Positions 1 through 5,635 of a DNA stretch of 6,249 nt are shown piece after piece. Each line of letters starts with the position of its first letter. The stretch's first letter is position 1. Position numbers and translations under genes: made by a program. Source of the DNA: Bacteroidales bacterium (GTDB lineage Bacteria > Bacteroidota > Bacteroidia > Bacteroidales > UBA7960). The notes beneath the pieces were generated by a model, which saw nothing but the letters and a program-made list of their open reading frames with translations, did not search any database and was not told the origin of the DNA. Location of the stretch: assembly GCA_007124575.1 (NCBI GenBank), contig SLEW01000286.1:1-6249 (forward strand), written 5' to 3'.

Positions 1-304
1 TGCACGTGATTGGATAGAGAATTCGCTTTTATTGGGGGTCTTTTCCTCCGCTAAAGCCAAAACGCAGTTAGCAATAAACAAGAAATTAGTAAAGCTGATT
101 TTTTCATACTGATAATTTTTGAGTGAATAATTACAACCAGAGAGATAGTCAAGAGTGATCAAATTTAACAATTATTTGTCCGAGTATATTTGTTCGGACA
201 CGTTTTCTGATTATTTGAAGTAATTTTCAAGATGTTCTTCTGTTCTTTTGTCAAGATTTTAGATTGATCAACTTTTTTCAAATATAAACGAATTTTTTAT
301 ACAA
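1..304. other. AT-rich stretch without a recognisable gene
   Basis: No convincing gene is seen here. A plus-strand frame is open from the left edge (position 2) to a TGA at 107-109 and would give about 35 residues ending in KLVKLIFSY. It could be the tail of a gene that starts outside the window, but I recognise nothing in it. The rest is AT-rich with stops in all frames. The only structured element is an inverted repeat at 177-200, listed separately. The last bases may already belong to the decayed N-terminal end of the pseudogene that follows. Confidence 0.5.
177..200. promoter_or_regulatory. Inverted repeat around a TATATTTG box
   Basis: Perfect 7-bp arms TGTCCGA (177-183) and TCGGACA (194-200) flank a 10-base spacer. 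The spacer contains TATATTTG (185-192), an exact match to the Bacteroidota -7 consensus TAnnTTTG. No TTG is seen at the expected -33 distance, so promoter activity is uncertain. The layout would suit an operator overlapping a promoter that once served the pseudogene downstream, or a small RNA hairpin. The palindrome is seen directly; its function is inferred. Confidence 0.35.
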
Positions 305-878
305 TCATCAAAAGCGCTGGAAGTTTCTATGAAAAATGCAGTCGTTTATTTATTATTTGAGTGAGCACTTTCAAATAAAAGGGTTTTCAACATGGAAGTA
401 TGCTGATGCAGGAATTGATCTCCCAGCTCAATGTAATGTATTTGAAGGCAGTCGCCACAGGTATAGTCCGTTATTGCAGGCAAGGGCTACAAGCTTGGTG
501 GTTTCAGGATCATCCCCTTCGGGGTGCAACACGACGTTTCTTGTAACAATTACATCATTGACCACTTCGCTACTGGCAGAATACTGTTTCTCATCGACAC
601 CTACCTCTGTGAATACATATTCCCTGACCTGAACCACATCATCATCGAAGCCAATTATGCCGATGACATCCTAGAAGAGAACATCCTCCAGGGTATCGAA
701 CATCCCAGCAAGAGGGAAAGGCTGCTTACATCTCACATGGAGATTAAGACTACCAAGGCCGTGCTTATGGCTCAGGACTTATCCGGTGTGAAAAACATGA
801 CACTCACACGGGAGAATCAGCTGGAAGATTCAATTGTTGAAGTGAAGAGCAAGATCTGATGGGAAAATTGTCTACTTT
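305..878 (+). pseudogene. Decayed MBL-fold metallohydrolase (COG1235/YycJ-like)
   Basis: This is a broken gene for a metallo-beta-lactamase-fold hydrolase of the kind common in Bacteroidota phages and mobile elements (family recalled from memory, not searched). The coherent part is the frame 467-859: GGFRIIPFGVQHD, then LFLIDTY, then IIIEANY, then LTSHMEIKTTKAVL and QDLSGVKN. It keeps three likely metal-ligand positions: His at 530, Asp at 596 and His at 734. Upstream, homology continues in another frame (about 360-466) with KYADAGIDLPAQ and GSRHRY, joined by an apparent one-base loss near 462-467. Further up, a third frame (305-361) gives SSKALEVSMKNAVVYLL, like the segment just before the HxHxDH motif. 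That motif itself is reduced to SEHFQIKG, so the active site is lost. The usual LIHLSxxNSD near the C-terminus is degraded to LTRENQLED. After the stop at 857-859 another frame reads DGKIVY, resembling the usual TGKxxY end, so a third frameshift is likely. No functional product is expected. Confidence 0.7.
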
Positions 879-990
879 TTTTCCAGTTTTTCCCTTATAG
901 TAGAAGATTTACCAAAAAAAAACAGACACCTTCGAAAGCTGGCAAACATCTTGATTATTTGACTGAAAGTCCATAAAAGCCGAATCAGTG

Positions 991-1016
991 TTTGATGTAG
1001 CACCACGAGCATCAAA
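991..1016. repeat. Short inverted repeat (TTTGATG/CATCAAA)
   Basis: Perfect 7-bp arms TTTGATG (991-997) and CATCAAA (1010-1016) flank a 12-base spacer. It lies in the gene-free stretch between the pseudogene and the promoter of the small-protein gene, about 37 bases upstream of the -33 element. It could be an activator or repressor site, or chance in AT-rich DNA. No T-run follows on either strand, so it is not a terminator. Confidence 0.25.
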
Positions 1017-1052
1017 AGCAGATTGGTTAAGATATGTAAGAGCCTTTATGTG

Positions 1053-1084
1053 TTTGGCGTTTGTGGAATTATTTTGTATGTTTG
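1053..1084 (+). promoter_or_regulatory. Bacteroidota-type promoter for the small protein/FISUMP unit
   Basis: TATGTTTG at 1077-1084 is a full match to the -7 consensus TAnnTTTG. TTTG at 1053-1056 lies 20 bases upstream, a suitable spacing for the -33 element. Transcription would start near 1090, giving a leader of about 35 bases before the ATG at 1126. A second TTTG at 1060-1063 is too close to serve. No comparable box is seen before the next gene at 1391, so this promoter probably drives both genes. Confidence 0.6.
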
Positions 1085-1125
1085 AATGTTTGGCTTGTTC
1101 ATACGTATAAACAAAAAACAGCATT

Positions 1126-1323
1126 ATGAAAGCTTTCCTTTGCACGCTTATATCCCTCTTAATTACCTTTAGGTCCCGGGCTGAAGTTATTACAGGCACT
1201 TCCGAGCCGTTTCAATTTGGCTCTCCTATTCTGGTACCGCTATCCATTCTCGCTTTATTCCTATCTGCCGGTTTTATTGTGTTTTACACCATCAGGCGTC
1301 GACGTGCTGTTGAAGAGAAATAG
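1126..1323 (+). CDS. Small secreted/anchored protein, signal peptide plus C-terminal membrane tail
   Basis: I do not recognise a named family for this 65-residue protein. Residues 1-19 look like a signal peptide (MKAFLC, a hydrophobic core, then SRA before E20). A short polar linker of about 13 residues follows (VITGTSEPFQFGS). A single hydrophobic helix spans about 34-56, starting with PILVPLS, and is followed directly by RRRR at 57-60 and a charged end. Proline-containing motif, helix and basic cluster resemble the tripartite tails of IPTL/PEP-CTERM-like sorting signals, but almost no mature domain precedes this one. The start is supported by the promoter 1053-1084 and an A-rich leader (AAACAAAAAACAGC), normal for Bacteroidota. 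The FISUMP gene begins 67 bp downstream with no promoter or terminator between, so co-transcription is likely. A simple bitopic membrane peptide is the cautious reading; the sorting-signal idea is inference. Confidence 0.6.
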   Translation: MKAFLCTLISLLITFRSRAEVITGTSEPFQFGSPILVPLSILALFLSAGFIVFYTIRRRRAVEEK

Positions 1324-1390
1324 GCAATGGCGGTTTTGCTGGTGGAAATCCCCTTTAAATAATCCTTCTAATAACCAAAACACATAACAG

Positions 1391-2431
1391 ATGAAATCAT
1401 GTTTGCTGTATTCTGTTTTATTGCTCCTTACGAGCTGGACCTATGCACAGGGACCTGGTTCAATTGAGAACATTGATGTATCTCAAGGAACAGGGGAGGA
1501 AGAACGGGTGGTTAATATAGCATTCACCCTTTCAGGAGGTGATTACTATGCCATTAAGCTGGGTATAAAATTTCATGAAGGTGATGACTTTACACCAATA
1601 CAAGCTGATGAAATCATGGAGTTGGATCCTGATGATATTATCGATACACATCTGAATGAAACAATCAAAGGAGCCATTGTTGTTGAGACTGGTCATGTTG
1701 AGCTCACATGGGATGGAAGGGAAAGTTTTGCAGAAATAGATGCTGCAGCGGCAAGGCTAGAAATCACTGCTACCCGTGGCTTAAAGGATATTGATGGGAA
1801 TTTTTATAAAACTGTACTTATTGGCGACCAGGAGTGGATGGCAGAGAACCTTCGTGTTTCCCGTGATGCAGCAGGCAATAACATAAGTCGCTATTGCTAT
1901 GATGATGATCCAGATTTGTGCGCTCTATACGGCGGGCTTTACACCTGGCACACGGTAATGAACGGACAAAGCAGCAGCAGTAGCAGCCCCAGTGGTGTGC
2001 TGGGGATATGCCCCACCGGGTGGCATGTGCCCAGTGATGCAGAGTGGACAGAACTGGTTAACTATGTTGTAAGCCAGGGTTTTCCAAACTCCTGCGTTGT
2101 TAACGGAGCAGGCAATGCACTAAAATCCTGCAGGCAGGTTAGCTCACCTTTAGGTGGTGATTGTGACACCTCTGAGCATCCTCGCTGGAACTCTGATGAT
2201 ACCCGCCACGGATTCGATGAGTTTGGCTTTTCGGCCCTTCCGGGCGGCTGCCGTGAAAATGATGGGAGTTTCTACTACCTTGGCACGCACGGCTACTGGT
2301 GGTCCTCTACCGAGGGCTCATCCTTGGACGCCCGGGCCCAGTACATGCGCCGCAGTTACGGCGCTGTGCACCGCTACTTCACCAATAAGACTTTCGGTTT
2401 CAGCCTGCGGTGCATCCGGGTAATTGATTAA
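1391..2431 (+). CDS. Secreted FISUMP (Fib_succ_major) domain protein
   Basis: This is a 346-residue extracellular protein of unknown biochemical role. Residues 1-20 form a signal peptide ending in TYAQ. Residues about 24-130 resemble the beta-sandwich segment often found before FISUMP domains, with IENIDVSQGT, VVNIAFTLSGGD, a VELTWDGRESF segment and ARLEITATR. Residues about 133-346 are a complete FISUMP domain (TIGR02145): DIDGNFYKTVLIGDQEWMAE, then ICPTGWHVPSDAEW (206-219), FSALPGG (280-286), YWWSSTE (302-308) and the terminal GFSLRCIRV (336-344). Several cysteines in the domain may form disulfides after export. A run of six serines (194-199), coded by AGC/AGT repeats, is an insertion-like loop. 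Base composition shifts from AT-rich in the N-terminal half to clearly GC-richer in the FISUMP half. The leader is A-rich without a Shine-Dalgarno site. It probably forms a unit with the 65-residue gene upstream and ends at the terminator 2571-2598. No T9SS C-terminal sorting domain is recognised. Confidence 0.88.
   Translation: MKSCLLYSVLLLLTSWTYAQGPGSIENIDVSQGTGEEERVVNIAFTLSGGDYYAIKLGIKFHEGDDFTPIQADEIMELDPDDIIDTHLNETIKGAIVVETGHVELTWDGRESFAEIDAAAARLEITATRGLKDIDGNFYKTVLIGDQEWMAENLRVSRDAAGNNISRYCYDDDPDLCALYGGLYTWHTVMNGQSSSSSSPSGVLGICPTGWHVPSDAEWTELVNYVVSQGFPNSCVVNGAGNALKSCRQVSSPLGGDCDTSEHPRWNSDDTRHGFDEFGFSALPGGCRENDGSFYYLGTHGYWWSSTEGSSLDARAQYMRRSYGAVHRYFTNKTFGFSLRCIRVID
1969..1987 (+). repeat. 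AGC/AGT serine-codon microsatellite inside the FISUMP gene
   Basis: A trinucleotide run (AGCAGCAGCAGTAGCAGC) codes six consecutive serines at residues 194-199, between the TWHTVMNG and GICPTGWH segments of the FISUMP domain. Its length could vary by slippage in whole codons without breaking the frame. Confidence 0.55.
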
Positions 2432-2507
2432 TTTGGTTATTTGACACTTTGATTTATTTCAAATGCCGTGAAAATTGGCACATTGAGCTAATCGGTCACC
2501 CGGATGC
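2412..2507. repeat. Imperfect inverted repeat spanning the FISUMP 3' end
   Basis: The last codons of the FISUMP gene (2412-2429, GCATCCGGGTAATTGATT) recur in inverted form at 2490-2507. The reverse complement there is GCATCCGGGTGACCGATT, 15 of 18 bases identical, with 60 bases between the arms. Read on the minus strand in the matching frame, the right arm gives SIRVTD followed by TAG, against CIRVID plus stop in the intact gene. This suggests a scrap of an oppositely oriented FISUMP 3' end. A plain stem-loop is the alternative. Confidence 0.4.
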
Positions 2508-2570
2508 TGTAATGATTGAAGATGATGTGTTGTGTTTTCTTGGTTGTGAGGTGTATGTGTAGAAACCAAT

Positions 2571-2598
2571 GGCACTCGCTGAGGCGGGTGCTTTTTTT
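2571..2598 (+). terminator. Rho-independent terminator after the FISUMP gene
   Basis: The stem GCACTCGC (2572-2579) pairs with GCGGGTGC (2584-2591) through 8 pairs including one G-U. The loop is TGAG and seven T residues follow (2592-2598). There is no T-run on the other strand, so it acts on plus-strand transcripts. It ends the transcription unit about 140 bases after the FISUMP stop codon. Confidence 0.85.
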
Positions 2599-2662
2599 AG
2601 ACCTCTTCAGGGCGAAGAATTTGGTGGAGATGATTTCGTTTTACTGGTGAAATCATAGGTGC

Positions 2663-2696
2663 AAAAAAAAGAGCTACAAGATTTACCTTGTAACTC
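2663..2696 (-). terminator. Rho-independent terminator of the tRNA-Val gene
   Basis: On the minus strand, GAGTTACAAG and CTTGTAGCTC form a 10-bp stem (one G-U pair) with the six-base loop GTAAAT, followed by eight T residues (plus-strand A run 2663-2670). It lies 13 bases beyond the tRNA 3' end, as expected for a single-gene tRNA transcript. Confidence 0.85.
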
Positions 2697-2708
2697 TTTC
2701 ATTTTCAG

Positions 2709-2783
2709 TGGGCGCTACTAGATTCGAACTAGTGACCCCCTGCTTGTAAGGCAGGTGCTCTGAACCAACTGAGCTAAGCGCCC
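2709..2783 (-). tRNA. tRNA-Val (anticodon UAC)
   Basis: The minus strand folds as a complete cloverleaf. The acceptor stem is GGGCGCT/AGCGCCC, the D arm is GCTC/GAGC around AGTTGGTTCA, and the anticodon stem is CCTGC/GCAGG around CTTACAA (anticodon TAC, reading GUA and other Val codons). A five-base variable region precedes the T arm ACTAG/CTAGT around TTCGAAT. Position 2709 is the discriminator A. The CCA end is not encoded (ACTG follows), so it must be added after transcription. Its own promoter and terminator flank it, so it is a monocistronic tRNA gene. Confidence 0.97.
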
Positions 2784-2806
2784 GGGATATTCCCTTTTTG
2801 TGGGTG

Positions 2807-2836
2807 CAAATATACAGCCTTTTTTTAATCCGGCAA
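2807..2836 (-). promoter_or_regulatory. Promoter of the tRNA-Val gene
   Basis: On the minus strand TTG (2836-2834) lies exactly 19 bases before TATATTTG (2814-2807), a full match to the Bacteroidota -33/-7 promoter. Transcription should start near 2800, about 17 bases before the mature tRNA 5' end at 2783. Confidence 0.8.
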
Positions 2837-2892
2837 GATTTTTAAAAAATATTTTTCCGCATCAGGGTGACAGCAAAAGCCGTGTAAACATT

Positions 2893-2918
2893 ATGCAACT
2901 TGCATTGTTTTAAACAAT
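2893..2918. promoter_or_regulatory. Two overlapping palindromes upstream of the DoxX-like gene
   Basis: ATGCAA-C-TTGCAT (2893-2905) and ATTGTTT-T-AAACAAT (2904-2918) are both perfect palindromes with a single central base. They share the AT at 2904-2905 and end three bases before the first possible ATG of the next gene. This placement suits a repressor operator or, for the second, a hairpin over the start region. No clear TAnnTTTG box is seen nearby. The function is inferred. Confidence 0.4.
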
Positions 2919-2921
2919 AGT

Positions 2922-3311
2922 ATGAACCAAAACTATTACCCTATGAAAATCGTAGAGAACATTGTTACCTATCTGTTTGCACTGATATTTCTTGTGTTTG
3001 CCCTTAACTTCTTTTTCGGGTTTCTTCCAATGCCCGAACTGGAAGGGGATGCCCTGAAATTTATGGAAGTGGTTGGAGCCACCGGTTATATGGCTGCGGT
3101 AAAAGTGCTTGAAATTGTTGTCGCCCTGATGCTTATATTCAATATCAAGAGACCTCTTGCATGGCTCCTGATCTTGCCGGTTACCATAAACATCATGATG
3201 TACGATGTGTTCCTTATGGGTACCGTAACTCCTCCAGCCGGTCTTGTGTTTGTCTTCAACCTGTTCATGGTATACCGACTGAGGGAAAATTACACGTGCC
3301 TGTTTAAGTAA
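2922..3311 (+). CDS. DoxX-like four-helix membrane protein
   Basis: This 129-residue inner-membrane protein has the DoxX/SURF4-like layout of four helices at about 12-34, 50-73, 77-96 and 103-118. Recognisable segments are the ALIFLVFALNFFFGFLP first helix, the ATGYMAAVKVLEIVVALML second helix and the RPLAWLLILPVTINIMMYD third helix. The family is poorly characterised: members have been linked to thiol or quinone redox and stress responses, but no specific reaction can be assigned here. The first ATG gives MNQNYYPMKIVEN; the second, at 2943 (MKIVENIV), resembles the usual short N-terminus and may be the true start. Neither has a Shine-Dalgarno site. The gene stands alone between a divergent tRNA gene and a convergent peptidase gene. 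Two palindromes just upstream suggest specific regulation. Confidence 0.85.
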   Translation: MNQNYYPMKIVENIVTYLFALIFLVFALNFFFGFLPMPELEGDALKFMEVVGATGYMAAVKVLEIVVALMLIFNIKRPLAWLLILPVTINIMMYDVFLMGTVTPPAGLVFVFNLFMVYRLRENYTCLFK

Positions 3312-3408
3312 GCTTCATCTCATAAGCCCGTGCAGTTCACCCTTAAAGCTTCCCTGTCTTTGGAATAGTGGGCAGGTGAGAACCAAAAACACTTTTGATA
3401 AAACACAC

Positions 3409-3442
3409 CAGAGGCTGTTCGGAATGTCCTGAACAGCCTCTG
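3409..3442. terminator. Hairpin between convergent genes, likely bidirectional terminator
   Basis: CAGAGGCTGTTC (3409-3420) and GAACAGCCTCTG (3431-3442) form a perfect 12-bp stem with a 10-base loop. It lies about 100 bases after the DoxX-like stop and about 47 bases after the peptidase stop on the opposite strand. T-runs are weak on both sides (ATATGTTT on plus, GTGTGTTTT on minus), so termination efficiency is uncertain. Its position between convergent genes supports the call. Confidence 0.65.
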
Positions 3443-3488
3443 ATATGTTTAACAGGTTTTATGGTGATCAGCCCGGTCTGGTAATGTT

Positions 3489-5519
3489 TTATTTCAGATA
3501 TCTCTCCAGCCAGCCGTGGAACTCGCCAAACCAGTGAATAGAATTTTGCGGTGAAAGGATCCAGTGGTTTTCATCCGGATAATATACCAGGCGCGCTTCC
3601 AGTCCCATATTTCTGTAAATATTATACACCAGGAAGCCGTGGGCCACAGGTACGCGATAATCCAGTTCGCCGTGTATCACCAGCATGGGTGTGGTAAAGT
3701 TATGGGCAAACTGTGCCGGGTTGATGGCGTTCATCTGGTCCCTGTCTTCCCAGGGAGAACCGCCATACTGGTATTTGCGGTTGGCAGAGAAGTCGGAGGC
3801 GAATTGCAAGTGCAGGTCGTAAACGCCTGCATGGTTGATAAGGCAGGCAAAGCGGTCGGTGTGACCGGCGATCCAGCTTACCATGTAGCCGCCGTAGCTT
3901 CCGCCTGTGGCAGCCATACGGTCTTCATCCACCAGGCCGCGTTCTATCATATAATCTGCTGCCTTCATGACGTCGCGGTAAGGCAACTCGGCATGGTTGC
4001 CGTGGATGCTCTTCACGAAGTCCTGGCCGAAGCTGCTGGAGCCATGGAAGTTTGGCATGGCGGCGATATAACCCGGTGCGGCGAAGATCTGGCTGTTCCA
4101 GCGGAAGTGGAAGGTGTCGCCGAAGATGCCGTGCGGGCCGCCGTGGATCATCATCACCAGGGGATATTCCTTGTCGGGGTCGTAATCCGGAGGATAGTTG
4201 ATAAACATCTGGATCTCCTCGCCGTTGGCGCCTTCGTAGGTGACATTCTCAATCTCTCCCCACTGTATGTTTTTCACAATATGGTCATTGAACGTGGTCA
4301 TCTGATCCACATCGCCACGTCGCAGGTCTACCCGGTATATTTCGGGTGGTGCGCTGAGGTTATGGTGGTTGAATACCAGGTGCTGTCCGCCGGCCAGGGC
4401 AGCGCCATTGTTGGTGCCGCCCCTGAAGACCTCGGTATGCGGGCCGCCATCAGCTGAGATGCTGAAGATCGATGTCATGGCCCGGTCTTGTGCGTGAAAA
4501 TATATGGTGCTGCCCGTTTCCGACCAGAACCACTGTTGCGTGCTCAGGTCGATATCGCTGGTGAGCTCTGTGACAGAACCGTCTTCGGTATCATAGAGTA
4601 CCATCACGACCCTGTCAGCATAGAAATGATAGATCGACTGGCGGCCATAAAGGATGTGCCGGCCGTCGGGGCTGTATACCGGGTTCAGGTCATTGGCCGG
4701 GTTGTCTGCCGTGATGTTGGTGAGCTGGCCGCTGCCGTCGGTGGGAACAAGGTAGATCGCATGGTTGGTGCGTTCATAAGGAGGCTGTGTGGAGTTTTTG
4801 CTTACCGCGATGGTTTCCCCATCGGGCGAGATGTCATAAGACACACCGCCCATCAGTCCGAAGAAGTTGCCATTCTCAGGCATGAGGTCGGTTACCTCTT
4901 TGCTTTCCAAATCAATGGTGAAAAGGCGGGATACATAGCCGTCGGTAATCCAGCGATCCCAGTAGCGATACATATTATTCTCGGTGACTTTGGCTGACAC
5001 CTTGCATTCTTCCATTTCCTTCTGAAGCTCATGGTGCTTGTCCCAGTCGCCGTCGTATTCGGGCAGCACATCAGCAGCAAAGGCGATACGCTGGCCGTCG
5101 GGGAACCATTTCAGCCCATAAACTCCGACTGGCAGGTCGGTGATCTTGCGCGCTTCTCCTCCGCTTTCAAGGTCAAGCACATAGATCTGTCCGGGCCCTT
5201 CATGACGGCGTGAAACAAAAGCTATCTTCTCGCCGCCGGGACTCCAGACAGGGCCGCCGTCACTGTCGCTGAAGGTAATCTGCCGGGTTTCGCCTGACTG
5301 GTTGTTCAACAAATGCAGGTTGGTTGCTGAGCTGTTACCTTCCACATCATACTCTGTTACCGGAAAGACTGACCATTGCCCGTTAGGTGACGACTCCGGA
5401 TTGCCTGGCCGTGCCATCTCCCACATGGTTTCCGGATCCAGGGGTTGCTGCTCCTGCGCCCAAACGGGGCCGAAGCCAAATAACAAGACCAGGATTACAA
5501 TTGCGCTGTGTTTTTTCAT
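3489..5519 (-). CDS. Secreted S9 family serine peptidase (prolyl oligopeptidase/acylaminoacyl peptidase type)
   Basis: This 676-residue exported peptidase probably removes dipeptides or cleaves short oligopeptides in the periplasm. Residues 1-22 are a signal peptide (MKKHSAIVIL, then a core ending in GPVWAQ). About 25-415 form a beta-propeller with TolB/WD40-like blades, seen in repeated motifs such as VWSPGGEKIAF, LKWFPDGQRIAF, YDISPDGETIAV and VYSPDGRHILY. About 433-676 are the alpha/beta-hydrolase catalytic domain: the oxyanion motif HGGPHG (459-464), the nucleophile GGSYGG with Ser541, Asp620 in HGELDYRVP and His652 in DENHW. The triad is complete and the length is normal for the family. 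An ATG 17 codons upstream (5570) is in frame but would put MQIIKFICIPTNKKTKK before the signal peptide. The MKKHS start with its A-rich leader is clearly better. Homologues are often called dipeptidyl aminopeptidase or DPP5-like; substrate specificity cannot be read from the sequence. The gene is convergent with the DoxX-like gene and divergent from the SDR gene. Confidence 0.93.
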   Translation of the reverse strand: MKKHSAIVILVLLFGFGPVWAQEQQPLDPETMWEMARPGNPESSPNGQWSVFPVTEYDVEGNSSATNLHLLNNQSGETRQITFSDSDGGPVWSPGGEKIAFVSRRHEGPGQIYVLDLESGGEARKITDLPVGVYGLKWFPDGQRIAFAADVLPEYDGDWDKHHELQKEMEECKVSAKVTENNMYRYWDRWITDGYVSRLFTIDLESKEVTDLMPENGNFFGLMGGVSYDISPDGETIAVSKNSTQPPYERTNHAIYLVPTDGSGQLTNITADNPANDLNPVYSPDGRHILYGRQSIYHFYADRVVMVLYDTEDGSVTELTSDIDLSTQQWFWSETGSTIYFHAQDRAMTSIFSISADGGPHTEVFRGGTNNGAALAGGQHLVFNHHNLSAPPEIYRVDLRRGDVDQMTTFNDHIVKNIQWGEIENVTYEGANGEEIQMFINYPPDYDPDKEYPLVMMIHGGPHGIFGDTFHFRWNSQIFAAPGYIAAMPNFHGSSSFGQDFVKSIHGNHAELPYRDVMKAADYMIERGLVDEDRMAATGGSYGGYMVSWIAGHTDRFACLINHAGVYDLHLQFASDFSANRKYQYGGSPWEDRDQMNAINPAQFAHNFTTPMLVIHGELDYRVPVAHGFLVYNIYRNMGLEARLVYYPDENHWILSPQNSIHWFGEFHGWLERYLK

Positions 5520-5545
5520 TTTTTTTGTTTTTTTGTTTGTTGGAA

Positions 5546-5569
5546 TGCAGATAAATTTAATGATCTGCA
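5546..5569. promoter_or_regulatory. Inverted repeat in the peptidase/SDR divergent region
   Basis: TGCAGAT (5546-5552) and ATCTGCA (5563-5569) are perfect 7-bp arms with an AT-rich 10-base spacer. The element lies 27-50 bases before the peptidase ATG (5519) and about 67 bases before the SDR ATG. It could be a regulator site or a hairpin in the peptidase leader. No T-run fits a terminator, and no full -7/-33 pair was found for the peptidase. Confidence 0.35.
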
Positions 5570-5619
5570 CGGATAAGTGGACATTTTATTATTACAACTA
5601 CAAAGAAACAAAAAATTTC

Positions 5620-5627
5620 TACTTTTG
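5620..5627 (+). promoter_or_regulatory. -7 box of the SDR gene promoter
   Basis: TACTTTTG matches TAnnTTTG fully and lies eight bases before the ATG at 5636. Transcription would normally start five to eight bases after the box, almost at the start codon. No TTG is present at the expected -33 position; the region there is ATTACAACTACAAAG. The box is clear but the upstream half is weak. Confidence 0.5.
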
Positions 5628-5635
5628 CATCTGTT

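Noticed and set aside
909..1199. A 96-codon minus-strand open frame
   Set aside because: It overlaps the promoter and start of the better supported 65-residue gene, has no recognisable motif and no promoter of its own.
2154..2423. An 89-codon plus-strand frame inside the FISUMP gene
   Set aside because: It is an out-of-frame shadow of a well supported domain.
2260..2431. FISUMP C-terminus as the variable repeat of a diversity-generating retroelement
   Set aside because: No reverse transcriptase, accessory gene or template repeat is present here, so it is kept only as something to test in the rest of the genome.
2700..2790. tRNA-Val as an integration site for a genomic island covering 1-2600
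   Set aside because: The accessory-looking side does face the tRNA 3' end, but no duplicated tRNA tail and no integrase was found in the window.
3564..4997. Long plus-strand open frames (297 and 169 codons) opposite the peptidase gene
   Set aside because: They are antisense shadows of the GC-rich S9 gene, which has a signal peptide, propeller motifs and a full catalytic triad in its own frame. The shadow proteins show no family features.
5552..5559. TAAATTTA as a -7 box for the peptidase gene
   Set aside because: It matches only seven of eight consensus positions, is itself palindromic AT-rich sequence, and no TTG lies at the -33 distance.
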